DNA of 64,000 nt, from assembly GCA_903945605.1 (NCBI GenBank), contig CAJAWH010000067.1, positions 59,003-123,002 on the forward strand, read 5' to 3'. This DNA is from an uncultured Methylococcaceae bacterium (lineage in GTDB: Bacteria > Pseudomonadota > Gammaproteobacteria > Methylococcales > Methylomonadaceae). Within the stretch, counting starts at the first letter, position 1. Each line of letters begins with the position of its first letter. Of this stretch, positions 46,259 through 56,594 are shown in pieces. The notes beneath the pieces are model-generated. The model had not been told where the DNA came from. It worked only from the letters and a program-made list of their open reading frames with translations, and made no database searches. The translations under genes were made by a program, and so were the position numbers.

Positions 46259-47176
46259 ATGGGCTTGTTAATAGCAGCGGAGCATTTGTACCGGCATTAC
46301 GGTCGTTATTGCGCCGTGCAAGATGTCAGTTTCACCTTGGAAAAAGGCCAAGTCCTTGGCTTTTTGGGGGCTAATGGGGCGGGCAAAACCAGCATCATGC
46401 AAATGCTCAGCGGCAACCTTGCCGCAACCAGCGGGCAAATCCGTATCAATGGTTTTGATATACAAAAACAAGCCAAACTGGCCAAAGCTTGCTTGGGTTA
46501 CCTGCCAGATACGCCGCCGTTATACCGTGAGCTGACAGTTGACGAATTCCTTGCCTATTGTGGCCGTTTGCACGGATTAAACCAACCCGCACTTAGCAAG
46601 GCCGTGTCCCTCGCCAAAGACCGTTGCGGTTTGACGGACGTGGGCAAACGCCTGATTGCCAATTTGTCCAAAGGCTACCAACAACGCATCGGCATTGCCC
46701 AAGCCATTGTACACAATCCTGCCGTCATTATTTTGGATGAACCTACGGTCGGCTTGGACCCTCTACAAATCCGCAGTATCCGCGCCTTAATTAGGGAATT
46801 GGGCAATGACCACGGCGTCATCCTTTCTACCCATATCCTCAGCGAAGTGCAGGAATCGTGCAGCCATGTACAAATTATCCATCAAGGCCAATTGGTGATG
46901 AGCGAAAGCATTGCCGGTTTGAATGCCCGCATGGACACCAGTGTTTTATTGGTGTCCACCCAACACAAAGCGGAGGATTTAGCACCTTTGGCAGCCATCC
47001 CTGGCGTAGTGGCCATTGACCGCCTGGACAACCACCGTTTACGTATCCAGCACAGCTTGTCCGCCAATCCCGGCCCCGCCATTGCCGAAACCATTATTGC
47101 CGCTGGCTGGGGCTTACAGGAAATAACCCCAATCAAGCAGTCGATAGAAGATATTTTTATAAGGGTCACGAATTAA
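46259..47176 (+). CDS. ABC transporter ATP-binding protein, GldA-like
   Basis: 305 aa. Walker A GANGAGKT (residues 37-44), signature LSKGYQ (136-141), Walker B VIILDE (156-161), and a C-terminal extension typical of the GldA/NosF-type subunits. With the permease and the auxiliary protein downstream (49072, 49830) it would form the Gld-type exporter, used in gliding bacteria and, elsewhere, of unknown role. It is 5 bp after hflD. The normal partner genes are now 1.9 kb away because of an inserted gene. Confidence 0.9.
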   Translation: MGLLIAAEHLYRHYGRYCAVQDVSFTLEKGQVLGFLGANGAGKTSIMQMLSGNLAATSGQIRINGFDIQKQAKLAKACLGYLPDTPPLYRELTVDEFLAYCGRLHGLNQPALSKAVSLAKDRCGLTDVGKRLIANLSKGYQQRIGIAQAIVHNPAVIILDEPTVGLDPLQIRSIRALIRELGNDHGVILSTHILSEVQESCSHVQIIHQGQLVMSESIAGLNARMDTSVLLVSTQHKAEDLAPLAAIPGVVAIDRLDNHRLRIQHSLSANPGPAIAETIIAAGWGLQEITPIKQSIEDIFIRVTN

Positions 47177-47257
47177 CCGCCAAACTATACATTATGCAGG
47201 CTAATCGGTACGGTTTTACCATTTAAACATAGTTGTGCAAATTTAATTATATAACAA

Positions 47258-49011
47258 ATGATTCAATTATTAACTGGCAATACCCAAATGAATGAAAAAT
47301 CAAATAACAATAAAATATCAATTAAATTAATTCAAGCAATTGATATTATTTTTATTATTATTCTAACAGCAACTTATCTAGCACGCTTAGGATTAATTAT
47401 ATTTGGTGAACAAAGAAATTGGGTTGAGTTGATTTTTGATGATGCTTATTATTACTTAGGAATAGCACGTAACATTGCCGATCACGGAAGCAGTACTTTT
47501 CTGCCGCCTTTTTCGACGAATGGATATCAGCCATTGTGGCTATTGATATTATCAACGACTGGATTTTTATTTGGCACATCTGAAACATCACTATTAATTC
47601 AGATTGTCAGTCTATCATTTTTTTTACTGGTGCTTTTGCATATACCTCCAAAAAGTACTACGGCTTTGCATTCCCAGCAATTGTAACCGCCCTATTAAGC
47701 CAAGCCATTACCTTATATGGTATGGAAACAACTATGCTTCCTGTTTTTATCTTAATATTTTTTAAAACACAAGATTGGAAAGCTAGAGGTGGACTAGCTT
47801 CACTTATATTCTTATCCAGACTTGATGCACTAGCACTTGTCGTGGCGCGGGATTGCTTCCATTTGTTTTTTAAAAAAGAATGCAATTTTAGACATTATTT
47901 TATTATAATTCCGGTAATAACAATATATCTATTTATAAATTATAAAATTTTTTCCGCCCCAGTTCCAGTTTCCGGACTTTCCAAGGCTGTCGGGAATATT
48001 GCTGGAGAAAATTTATTCCTCATATCATTTTACTTTTTATCTCCAAACTTAAAAAATGCGTTGTTTCTTTTAATTGCTGTATCAGCAATTAGACTATTGT
48101 TTAGGCAAAACATCACTTTTCAGTTTAAAAATGAATTGATAATTCTTATCATTGCTAATATTGCAATTTGTACATATTATTCCACCTTATCAGGTTGGCC
48201 ATCATGGCATTGGTATGGTTGGCCTGCCATGATGATATTTTATTTTTCTTTCATGCATGCTATATTGTTTTTAACTGATTCATTTGAAAATATAATAAAA
48301 CAAAAACCAACAAAAATTTTTTTATATCTAATTTTGTCGCCACCTGCTTTATGTATATTGTATATTAGTTTTCCTGTCGCCATATCTACCTGGCAATTTT
48401 TGGGTCATTACTCCAGTTACTTTAACAACAAAGGCGAAACTTTTGGTATAAAAAATTTACAACTCGCCGATTTTATAAAGAAAAACTATGCTAAAGGAAC
48501 ATACTTTGCTATGGGTGACAGGGCAGGCTCTTTTGGATTTTTTCTTGGTAACGATTACAAATTCCTGCACACTGAAGGTTTAGTGGGGTCACGTACCTAT
48601 TATGATTACATGATGCAAAACCGTGGCGATCAATTTATGAGAGAACAAAAAGTCAATTATCTGATAGTTGATAGAGACGGTTTTTTGGAGTCAGGAGACA
48701 TACTTGGCATTATTGAACCTATCCAAGGGCTATCATCACACACAGGCCCCTATTTGCTCTGCTTCAACAAAAATTCAATTGTCTTGAACCAAAGCTATTT
48801 AAGCTTATTGACAGGCGTTGAAAGCAAACGTTACATGTTTGACTCGACCAAAGAGATTAGCTGCCCTAAGGATATGATTGAAAATTTTAAAGCATTACGG
48901 AATAAATATGGATCTGTACGGTATCAATCACTTTATGCCGAATACCCACATCAAAGAGGCGTCACTTTATCAATTTTGGCTAAGTTTTTTAATTTGCCGA
49001 CGGGATGGTAG
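47258..49011 (+). pseudogene. Membrane glycosyltransferase (PMT/ArnT-like), frameshifted at a T8 tract
   Basis: Two frames make one gene. The first (47258-47686) has FDDAYYYLGIARNIADHGSS and FSTNGYQPLWLLI, the Asp-rich first loop of GT39/GT83-type membrane glycosyltransferases. The second continues before ATG 47722 as SKKYYGFAFPAIVTALLSQA, ITLYGMETTML. The frames meet at T8 (47618-47625); nine T would read SFFFTGAFAY and restore about 584 residues. The DNA is much more AT-rich than its neighbours. It lies inside a Gld-type ABC operon. Other members of this type have about ten membrane helices; it would add sugar from a lipid donor to lipid or protein. Decay, phase variation or assembly error are all possible. 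Confidence 0.8.
47618..47625 (+). repeat. T8 homopolymer at the frameshift
   Basis: Eight T residues (CATTTTTTTTACTGG context). One extra T joins the two frames of the glycosyltransferase gene. Tracts of this length are slippage-prone. Confidence 0.8.
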
Positions 49012-49071
49012 TGAATTTGATCAAATAAATATATCTCCTAGGAACTTTATTATGACACTAAACTTCATACT

Positions 49072-49830
49072 ATGAAGATGATTGCCACCATCGCCAGCCG
49101 CGAATTTAAAACCTTGTTCTTATCGCCATTGGCTTGGTCGCTGCTGGCCATCTTACAACTGCTCTTGGCTTATTTGTTCCTTACCCAAGTGGAAACCTTC
49201 CTTACCCTGCAACCTAAGTTGGCCAATTTAGAAGGCGCACCGGGGTTGACTGATATTATCGTACCGCCGCTGTTTGGCAATGCAGGCATTATCTTATTGT
49301 TAGTGACCCCGCTGTTGACCATGCGTTTGGTTGCCGAAGAACGCAAGCACAAGACACTGGCATTATTATTGTCAGCCCCCGTATCCACACTGGACATTGT
49401 GCTGGGCAAATATTTTGGCCTGTTGGGGTTATTATTGCTGATCGTCTTATTGGTAAGCTTGATGCCGCTTACGTTGTTGATCGGTGGCGATTTGGACTTG
49501 GGCAAACTGGCCGCCAACAGCTTGGCTTTATCTTTGTTGTTGGCAAGCTTTGCCGCTTGCGGACTATACCTGTCCTGCTTGGCAGGACAACACGCCAGTA
49601 TTGCCGCAACAGGCACAGTAGGCTTTTTATTGTTGTTATGGCTATTAAATTGGACGGGGGTATTGCAAAATGAACGTAGCCCTGTACTGGAGTATGTGTC
49701 TTTGCTGCGCCATTTCCAGGCACTTCAAACCGGTTTGTTCAGTAGTGTGGATGTGGGTTATTTTGTGTTGTTTATCGCCAGTTTTATTTGGCTGAGTGTG
49801 CGCCATCTTGAACATAGGTGCTTAAAATAA
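49072..49830 (+). CDS. ABC transporter permease, GldF-like
   Basis: 252 aa, six or so membrane segments, starting MKMIATIASREFKTLFLSPL, as in the ABC-2-type GldF/NosY permeases. ERKHKTLALLLSAPVSTLDI and VLGKYFGLLG are conserved. The next gene starts within its stop (TAATG). The ATPase subunit is 1.9 kb upstream, separated by an AT-rich glycosyltransferase gene. Confidence 0.9.
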   Translation: MKMIATIASREFKTLFLSPLAWSLLAILQLLLAYLFLTQVETFLTLQPKLANLEGAPGLTDIIVPPLFGNAGIILLLVTPLLTMRLVAEERKHKTLALLLSAPVSTLDIVLGKYFGLLGLLLLIVLLVSLMPLTLLIGGDLDLGKLAANSLALSLLLASFAACGLYLSCLAGQHASIAATGTVGFLLLLWLLNWTGVLQNERSPVLEYVSLLRHFQALQTGLFSSVDVGYFVLFIASFIWLSVRHLEHRCLK

Positions 49831-51146
49831 TGGACCATTTATCCAGAATAGGCGTGACCTTGGCAGGATTATTGGTATTCTTTGGCTTGGCGTGGTTAAG
49901 CAATCAATATCCTTTCGAAACGGACATGACCCAAAATGCCGCCAACACCTTATCGCCCGCTACGCAAAAATTGCTGCAATCCCTGCCGGACAATGTGGAA
50001 GTCACGGTTTATATCAAAAAAGGCAAAGCCACGCGCCAACAGATTGCCCAACTAATAGACCGTTATAGCCGCTTTAAACCCAATATGACGCTGGCATTTG
50101 TCGATCCTGATGCCGAACCGGACAAAATCCGCGAATTGCAAATGGGGGCAGAAGGTATGATCACCATCAGCTACCAAGGGCGGGTCGAAAAGATCAATTT
50201 TATTGATGAATCCACCTTAACCAATACCTTGTTACAATTGGCCCATGCCAAGCAGCGCTGGATAACCTGCTTGACAGGCCATGGCGAACGCTCAGCTGCA
50301 GACAGCGGCAATTTCAATTTAAGTGCCTTCAGTAAAGAATTGTCCCGCCGCAACATCCAAGTACTGACTGTCAATTTGGCGACTATGCATGGCATTCCCG
50401 ACAACTCATCATTATTAGTGATTGCCGCCCCGTCTGTGTCTTTAATGGCGGGCGAAAAAGCACTTATTAAGGCGTATATCGAACACGGCGGCAATTTGTT
50501 GCTATTGACCGATCCCGGCAATACCGCAATGGCTGACATAATGGGCTTAGTAGGGATTAAGCAATACCGTGGCACATTGGTGGACAACAATTACGCCCTG
50601 TATGGCGTGACCGATCCAAGTTTTATTATTGCCACGGAATATGTCGGGCATCCCATTACTCAAGATTTTAAAACTATCACGCTTTATCCCAAAGCAGCGG
50701 CATTGGCGATTGCCACCCCTTCCCCTTTTACAGCCAACGGCATTTTTTTCAGCACCGCAAAATCATGGACTGAAGTGGGTGAAATCAAAGGCAAAATAGG
50801 CTTTGACTATGAGAACGGCGAACAACAAGGCCCTTTGCCGTTTGCTTACGCATTGACCCGCACTGTGGGCAGCAAGCAGCAGCGCATCTTAGTGGTAGGG
50901 GACGGCGATTTTCTTGCCAATGCCTATTTGGGTAATGTGGGCAATTTGGATATGGGTTTTAGAATGGTCAATTGGTTAATTCATGATGACCAATTTATCG
51001 GTATCCCCGCCAAAACCAGCACCGATAAAAGCCTGCAACTAAGTGGGCTGGCTTTGGGGGCAATGGCTTTTGGCTTTTTAATTATTATGCCGGTGCTATT
51101 GTTCGGCGCAGGTTTGTGGATATGGTTTTGCCGTAGGCGGCACTAA
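49830..51146 (+). CDS. GldG-like ABC transporter auxiliary protein
   Basis: 438 aa from ATG 49830, which overlaps the permease stop (TAATG). N-terminal membrane anchor, then a periplasmic ABC_transp_aux/DUF4350 region (LQSLPDNVEVTVYIKKGKAT; NLLLLTDPGN), and a C-terminal helix ending WIWFCRRRH. Together with the ATPase and permease it is the Gld-type ABC exporter; substrate unknown outside gliding bacteria. It converges with the next gene, overlapping by 4 bp. Confidence 0.88.
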   Translation: MDHLSRIGVTLAGLLVFFGLAWLSNQYPFETDMTQNAANTLSPATQKLLQSLPDNVEVTVYIKKGKATRQQIAQLIDRYSRFKPNMTLAFVDPDAEPDKIRELQMGAEGMITISYQGRVEKINFIDESTLTNTLLQLAHAKQRWITCLTGHGERSAADSGNFNLSAFSKELSRRNIQVLTVNLATMHGIPDNSSLLVIAAPSVSLMAGEKALIKAYIEHGGNLLLLTDPGNTAMADIMGLVGIKQYRGTLVDNNYALYGVTDPSFIIATEYVGHPITQDFKTITLYPKAAALAIATPSPFTANGIFFSTAKSWTEVGEIKGKIGFDYENGEQQGPLPFAYALTRTVGSKQQRILVVGDGDFLANAYLGNVGNLDMGFRMVNWLIHDDQFIGIPAKTSTDKSLQLSGLALGAMAFGFLIIMPVLLFGAGLWIWFCRRRH

Positions 51147-53473
51147 ACATCATCCAATCCGACAAGCTTTAAAGCCGCCGCATAAAGCTTCAGGTCATAT
51201 TCATTGAGCTGGCTTAGTTTTTTTTCAACTTCATCGGGTATACCCGTATCGGTGCAGGTTAGTTTTGGCAATCTTTCGGGAAACAGCGAACGGTCCAAAT
51301 CGAGCTGTTGGCATAGGCGATCCAAACTCAGTTCAGGCTGTTCTTCTATACCGATAAACATAAAATGCTCGGTCAAATTAGCGATCGCTTGATTAAGCAT
51401 AGCCTCGTTGCATTGACCAAACGGGGCATCAATACCTGAAATGCGCCGCACATAACAATTATCAAGCAATATATGCCCTGCCGCCAGGATGTCATTGATG
51501 TCATCAGACTGTCCGTGCAGCGCCGCATTGTCTGCAAATTGGCAAGCATGGCGGTAACAACGCTGCAATGGGGCCGCAAGCCAAACCAGATAATGGGCTT
51601 GCTCACGTTTTAACAGGTTATGGCAACCAAAGAAATAATTACCATACAGTAATTTTCTTTGCAAATAAATCGGGCTAAAATTAACAGCATTGTGCAGACC
51701 CGCACCGTTCATCGCCGGAAAAACTAATAGGCATTTACCCAAGGCCGCCTGTTGCACATAGTGCCTAAGCGTACTATGGACAGTCCATGGTATGTCCAAA
51801 AATATCCTTTGTCTAGTAGGCATGGCATTTGCCAGCACTTTAGGCAATTTATCTTCTATAAATTGATAAAAAGAAATTTTATCTATTGAATAACTGGTGA
51901 AACCCAATTCATCGCTGGATTGGAATGATGGCAATGCCATGTGTTTGTCTGGCCTATCGTCCAAGTGCTGGTCTTGGACATAGTGTTGGGGCAATAAATA
52001 AACATGGTTATTGGGATGGATTTGCAATTCTTTTTTTATCGACAAGGCGGCCAATTTGTTGCTGGCATGGCAAAACCCCGGCTTCCCTAATAGACGCGAC
52101 ACATGCAATGAACCCGATGAAAAGTTGGTGATGAAAAAATCAATTTTATTGCCGACATACAGCTTGGTATCAGTGGTTTTGCCAACAACAGAATAGCTTT
52201 TGATGGCGGGGTTTAGCCGATTAATAATTTTATCAACGATAAAGTGATCTTTTCTGGCTTCTATTTTTGATCGGATGGAGGGCGTCAGGGGCAGCGTCCA
52301 GCCATCGAATACCACGCCTAGCTTAGGATATTTACCATTGAGTTGGTTCAATATATGGGCGTAGCCTTCAACCTGTTCCAACCAGCAACGTTTTTGTCCT
52401 TCCACGCCTATCCAAACCAAAGGGTAGCAGGATGCAAGTTGACCGGCCAATTGCACCGCTTCTGCACTAGGGGCGGACATGATTTTATCCACTAAAAAAG
52501 TATCGGCCATTTCGTACCGGTATTTATTTTGCGACAACGGCCGGTGCAAACCGATATGAACCGCAAACCGATTGTTTTTTAATGTTTGTTTGTCAATTTC
52601 TTTACTGTCCAACACAACATAGCCAGGTGTTTGCAAAATACCGCCCAAGTCCAAATAATCATGGTTGGTACGTGCCACTATCCGTGGTATTTGCCGGTAT
52701 ATTAAGTTGTTACGGTATATTTCCAGCAGAATAGGCCATATGTCATAGTAGAAGTGGCCCGGTCTGACATGAGATACAATAATGCCATAAAACAGATTGG
52801 CGGAACTGGCATAGACGATATTTTTTGCAAAATCCGTAAGTAGTTTTTGCTGCAATTGCCTGATATGACGACTTTGTAAGTAACCGAAACCGATAACAAT
52901 ATTTTCCAGTGGAAAATAAATGCCGTCTGCCGAGGAAATGCGCTGCATTAAGAAAAAAGAGCTATTGCCATCGGTAAACCGCAGACAATTCAGCCCCATA
53001 CCGACCTCATAACTTTCATGGCAATAGGCCAATTCACCTGAAAAGGGACTAGGCAGGCTGAGTTGGTTATGAATGGCTTTTTCGGCCAAATCCATGGCCA
53101 GATTTTCAGACGAACAACGGGCAATCAGCCGTTTAATATAAGGGGCATAGGCCACTAAGGCAGGATGCTTAATGGCTTCCATGGGAGCCAACAGGGCTGG
53201 CATGGCCGGAAAAACCGGCTGCCTATGCAAGGCAATGAAAGAATGGAAAAAATATTTTCTAACCGAGTTGATATGTAGTGATTTTATTTTTTTATGTTGG
53301 TTAGTAAAAAAATAATAAAGCGCTTCCGCCACACAATCTTTCAACCCCTCGCCTTTATTATCAAATAATTGCAAATAGCTGGCTTGGGCAGGAAAAACGG
53401 TTCGTTTAAACACTTCCAACGGGGCACTGGCTTCGGTTAAATAGGCCGCGCCAAGGTCACTACTGGTCGGCAT
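51143..53473 (-). CDS. Large hypothetical protein
   Basis: 776 aa; I do not recognise the family. There is no signal peptide and no clear membrane segment. A central to C-terminal part (LGVVFDGWTLPLTPSIRSKI; KIDFFITNFSSGSLHVSRLL; GKPGFCHASNK) recalls GT-B or adhesin-modifying folds, with many aromatic and His residues, but the match is loose. It is convergent with the GldG-like gene. A role in surface glycan assembly would fit the neighbouring glycosyltransferase and exporter. Confidence is in the gene, not the function. Confidence 0.7.
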   Translation of the reverse strand: MPTSSDLGAAYLTEASAPLEVFKRTVFPAQASYLQLFDNKGEGLKDCVAEALYYFFTNQHKKIKSLHINSVRKYFFHSFIALHRQPVFPAMPALLAPMEAIKHPALVAYAPYIKRLIARCSSENLAMDLAEKAIHNQLSLPSPFSGELAYCHESYEVGMGLNCLRFTDGNSSFFLMQRISSADGIYFPLENIVIGFGYLQSRHIRQLQQKLLTDFAKNIVYASSANLFYGIIVSHVRPGHFYYDIWPILLEIYRNNLIYRQIPRIVARTNHDYLDLGGILQTPGYVVLDSKEIDKQTLKNNRFAVHIGLHRPLSQNKYRYEMADTFLVDKIMSAPSAEAVQLAGQLASCYPLVWIGVEGQKRCWLEQVEGYAHILNQLNGKYPKLGVVFDGWTLPLTPSIRSKIEARKDHFIVDKIINRLNPAIKSYSVVGKTTDTKLYVGNKIDFFITNFSSGSLHVSRLLGKPGFCHASNKLAALSIKKELQIHPNNHVYLLPQHYVQDQHLDDRPDKHMALPSFQSSDELGFTSYSIDKISFYQFIEDKLPKVLANAMPTRQRIFLDIPWTVHSTLRHYVQQAALGKCLLVFPAMNGAGLHNAVNFSPIYLQRKLLYGNYFFGCHNLLKREQAHYLVWLAAPLQRCYRHACQFADNAALHGQSDDINDILAAGHILLDNCYVRRISGIDAPFGQCNEAMLNQAIANLTEHFMFIGIEEQPELSLDRLCQQLDLDRSLFPERLPKLTCTDTGIPDEVEKKLSQLNEYDLKLYAAALKLVGLDDV

Positions 53474-53496
53474 AAAATGATGAAGGGGTATGTGGC

Positions 53497-54696
53497 TTAA
53501 CCAAGCAAGCCTTTGGCAATATCCTTTTTAATGTCTTCGATATTTTCTAGCCCCACCGATATCCGTATCAAGCCGTCTTTAATACCCGCCATTTGTCGGG
53601 CTTCCGACGATAATCTACCGTGTGTGGTAGTGGCAGGATGGGTGATGGTGGTCTTGCTGTCCCCCAAGTTGGCAGTGATGGAGATCATTTCTGTCGCATC
53701 AATTAACCGCCAAGCGGATTCCTTGCCACCAGCCAACTCAAAACTGACAATGCCGCCAAAGTGGCTTTGCTGGCGTTTCGCCAGCTCATGTTGTTCATGA
53801 GAACCCAACCCAGGATAGTGGACTTTGGCAACGTTGTTTTGCTGCTCCAACCATTGGGCCAAGGCAAACGCATTGTCGCAGTGCGCTTTCATGCGGATAG
53901 CCAAGGTTTCCAAGCCTGATAAAAATATCCAAGCGTTAAAAGGGCTTAGGGTGGCACCACCAGTACGCAAATAAGGGTATATATGCTGTTCTATAATATC
54001 ATTACTGGCCACTACCGCTCCGCCCAAGCAACGGCCTTGACCGTCAATGTATTTGGTGGCGGAATGGACGACGATATCAGCACCTAAGTCGAGCGGCTTT
54101 TGCAAAATAGGTGTGCAAAAACAATTGTCCACTATCAACAAGCAACCGTGTGCATGGGCAATATCAGCCAATACCTTAATATCGGCAATTTCGGTCAGCG
54201 GGTTGGAGGGTGTTTCCAGAAACAAAAAGCGGGTGTTCGGTTTAATGGCGGCCTGCCAAGCCGCTACGTCAATCAAATCGACAAAATCTGTTGTTACGCC
54301 GAATTTCCCCAAGTAGTTTTGGAACAGCAATACGGTGTTGCCAAACACCCCCCGCGAGCAAAGCACATGATCGCCGGCCTTCAGCAAGCCTATGGCCACT
54401 GCCATAATGGCTGCCATGCCAGAGGCAAAGGCCAAACAGCGTTCACCCTGCTCCATCATCGCTAGGCGTTGCTGAAAAGCATCGACAGTTGGATTGGTGA
54501 ATCGGGAATAGATATTGCCCGGAATTTTCCCGGTAAATCGCAGGGCAGCTTCTTCCGCACTGTTAAATACATAGCTGGAGGTGGTGAAGATAGGCACACT
54601 ATGTTCGCCCTCTTGGGTGCGTCGATGCCCTGCCCTGATCGCTTGGGTTTCCGGTAAATAAGTGTTCCAATCAGTGTCTGTCATGTTATTGCTCAT
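53497..54696 (-). CDS. metZ: O-succinylhomoserine sulfhydrylase MetZ
   Basis: 399 aa PLP enzyme of the Cys/Met metabolism family. It makes homocysteine directly from O-succinylhomoserine and sulfide. The PLP lysine is in VHSATKYIDGQGRCLGG; IPGNIYSRFTNPTVDAFQQR and TTTHGRLS are conserved. An ATG at 54684 is an alternative start. It is 67 bp after purF on the same strand, as in Pseudomonas. Confidence 0.95.
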   Translation of the reverse strand: MSNNMTDTDWNTYLPETQAIRAGHRRTQEGEHSVPIFTTSSYVFNSAEEAALRFTGKIPGNIYSRFTNPTVDAFQQRLAMMEQGERCLAFASGMAAIMAVAIGLLKAGDHVLCSRGVFGNTVLLFQNYLGKFGVTTDFVDLIDVAAWQAAIKPNTRFLFLETPSNPLTEIADIKVLADIAHAHGCLLIVDNCFCTPILQKPLDLGADIVVHSATKYIDGQGRCLGGAVVASNDIIEQHIYPYLRTGGATLSPFNAWIFLSGLETLAIRMKAHCDNAFALAQWLEQQNNVAKVHYPGLGSHEQHELAKRQQSHFGGIVSFELAGGKESAWRLIDATEMISITANLGDSKTTITHPATTTHGRLSSEARQMAGIKDGLIRISVGLENIEDIKKDIAKGLLG

Positions 54697-54763
54697 AATG
54701 GCGTGTCAAATGCTTAAGTGTTGCCGGATGAATCCAAAGGTAATGGCAACTATCTCGCTAAAA

Positions 54764-56272
54764 TCAATCGCAGTTTTGCATTTCAATGATAAAGCTTTCC
54801 GAATTGCGGGTATTTTGCGCGCTATCGTTGCGTAATGCTTCTATCCGCTCAAGATAATCGGCGTCCACATCACCTGTTATGTAGTGTTGGCTGAAGCATG
54901 AGGTGTCAAAATGGCGTATCTCGGGGTTGCCCTTACCCACCGCTGCAATTAAATCGTCCAAGTCTTGGTAGATCAACCGGTCGGCACCAATCGCAGTGCA
55001 GACTTCTTGTTCAGTGCGCTCATGGGCAATCAATTCGTTTGCAGCAGGCATGTCGATGCCATATACATTAGGGTAGCGCACTGGCGGTGCGGCGGAAGCG
55101 AAGTAGACTTTTTTGGCCCCCTTATCCCGTGCCATTTGTATAATTTGTTCAGATGTTGTGCCTCTAACCACAGAATCATCAACTAACAGCACATTTTTAC
55201 CTTCAAATTCCAGACCAATGGCATTGAGTTTTTGACGCACTGATTTTTCGCGCATTTTTTGCCCCGGCATAATGAAAGTGCGCCCTATGTAGCGGTTTTT
55301 CATAAAGCCTTCACGAAATTTCACGCCGAGGATATTGGCCATTTGCAACGCGGCGGTGCGGCTGGTGTCGGGTATCGGGATAACCACGTCAATATCATGG
55401 TCAGGCCATATCCTGAGCACCTTTTCCGCCAGTTTTGTACCCATACGGAGGCGGGCTTTGTAAACCGATATATTGTCTATGATGGAATCTGGACGAGCAA
55501 AATACACGTATTCGAAAATGCATGGGCAAAGATCGGGGCTATCGCTACATTGCTGGCTATGCAAAACCCCGGATTCTTCGATAAATATGGCTTCCCCCGG
55601 CGCGATGTCACGGATAAGATTGAATCCCAAAACATCCAAAGCAACGCTTTCTGAAGCAATCATGAATTCATGGCCCTCTTTGCTGTCGCGTTGCCCGAAC
55701 ACCACGGGCCGGATGCCGTGCGGATCGCGGAAACCCAATATTCCAAAACCGGCAATCATCACCACCACTGCATAAGCACCCCGACAACGCCGATGCACCC
55801 CTTTGACCGCTTCAAAAACATCATCGACACTTAAATGCAGCTTGCCCAAACTTTGCAGTTCGTGGGCAAAGACGTTCAATAACACCTCTGAGTCAGAATC
55901 AGTATTGATGTGGCGCAAATCTTGAATAAACAGTGCTTCTTTAAGTTCTTCAGTATTCGTTAAATTGCCATTGTGCGCCAAGGTCAACCCAAAAGGCGAG
56001 TTTACATAAAAAGGTTGCGCTTCTGCCGAACTGGTGCAGCCAGCAGTTGGGTAACGCACATGGGCAATACCCATGTTGCCGCGCAGCTTCATCATTTGTG
56101 CATTGGTGAACACATCACGGGTCAGCCCAGTATCCTTGCGTAAATGCAGGCGTCCGTTTTCACAAGTGACAATGCCGGCCGCATCTTGTCCTCTATGCTG
56201 CAAGACGGTCAGTGCATCGTAGAGTTCTTGGTTGACTGTCTGATGGGAAACAATAGCAGCTATACCGCACAT
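54764..56272 (-). CDS. purF: Amidophosphoribosyltransferase PurF
   Basis: 502 aa. It starts [11 protein letters not shown]; after Met removal Cys is the N-terminal nucleophile of the glutaminase half. The phosphoribosyl half has [17 protein letters not shown]. It makes phosphoribosylamine, the first step of purine synthesis. It follows the SPOR protein gene by 322 bp, where most relatives have cvpA, which is absent here. Confidence 0.97.
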   Translation of the reverse strand: MCGIAAIVSHQTVNQELYDALTVLQHRGQDAAGIVTCENGRLHLRKDTGLTRDVFTNAQMMKLRGNMGIAHVRYPTAGCTSSAEAQPFYVNSPFGLTLAHNGNLTNTEELKEALFIQDLRHINTDSDSEVLLNVFAHELQSLGKLHLSVDDVFEAVKGVHRRCRGAYAVVVMIAGFGILGFRDPHGIRPVVFGQRDSKEGHEFMIASESVALDVLGFNLIRDIAPGEAIFIEESGVLHSQQCSDSPDLCPCIFEYVYFARPDSIIDNISVYKARLRMGTKLAEKVLRIWPDHDIDVVIPIPDTSRTAALQMANILGVKFREGFMKNRYIGRTFIMPGQKMREKSVRQKLNAIGLEFEGKNVLLVDDSVVRGTTSEQIIQMARDKGAKKVYFASAAPPVRYPNVYGIDMPAANELIAHERTEQEVCTAIGADRLIYQDLDDLIAAVGKGNPEIRHFDTSCFSQHYITGDVDADYLERIEALRNDSAQNTRNSESFIIEMQNCD

Positions 56273-56594
56273 CGGTTAATTGACCTGTTAATGATAGTTG
56301 TTAACGAAAATGGGCAACAATGCCAATTCAGAAGGAAAATAGTGATAATAGTAGCTTACAAAAGAGGCAACCGTTTGCCGCGCATCCAGGCGACAACGTC
56401 GGAAAACTTGGACAAGCTGATGGGAAACAACCTTAAATTAGCGGGCATAACACCTTGGTGCACCAGTAACAACTGCTATCCTAGCGGCTAAACCGGACTG
56501 TTTTGAGATGCCAAGTATCCCTACATAACCAAGGGATCACTCTGAAAAAACTCTTTGTCCAACAGAAACCACGCGGCATTCAGCTAAGCCGTAA
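56273..56594. other. Gap where cvpA is usually found
   Basis: These 322 bases between the SPOR gene and purF hold no recognisable gene. I could not see a cvpA remnant (the expected membrane-rich frame of about 160 residues) in either strand. The 5' leader of purF is here. Confidence 0.5.

Noticed and set aside
56144..56491. Plus-strand reading frame of 115 residues over the start of purF and the gap after it
   Set aside because: Half of it is antisense to purF and the rest has no recognisable domain; no ribosome-binding site.
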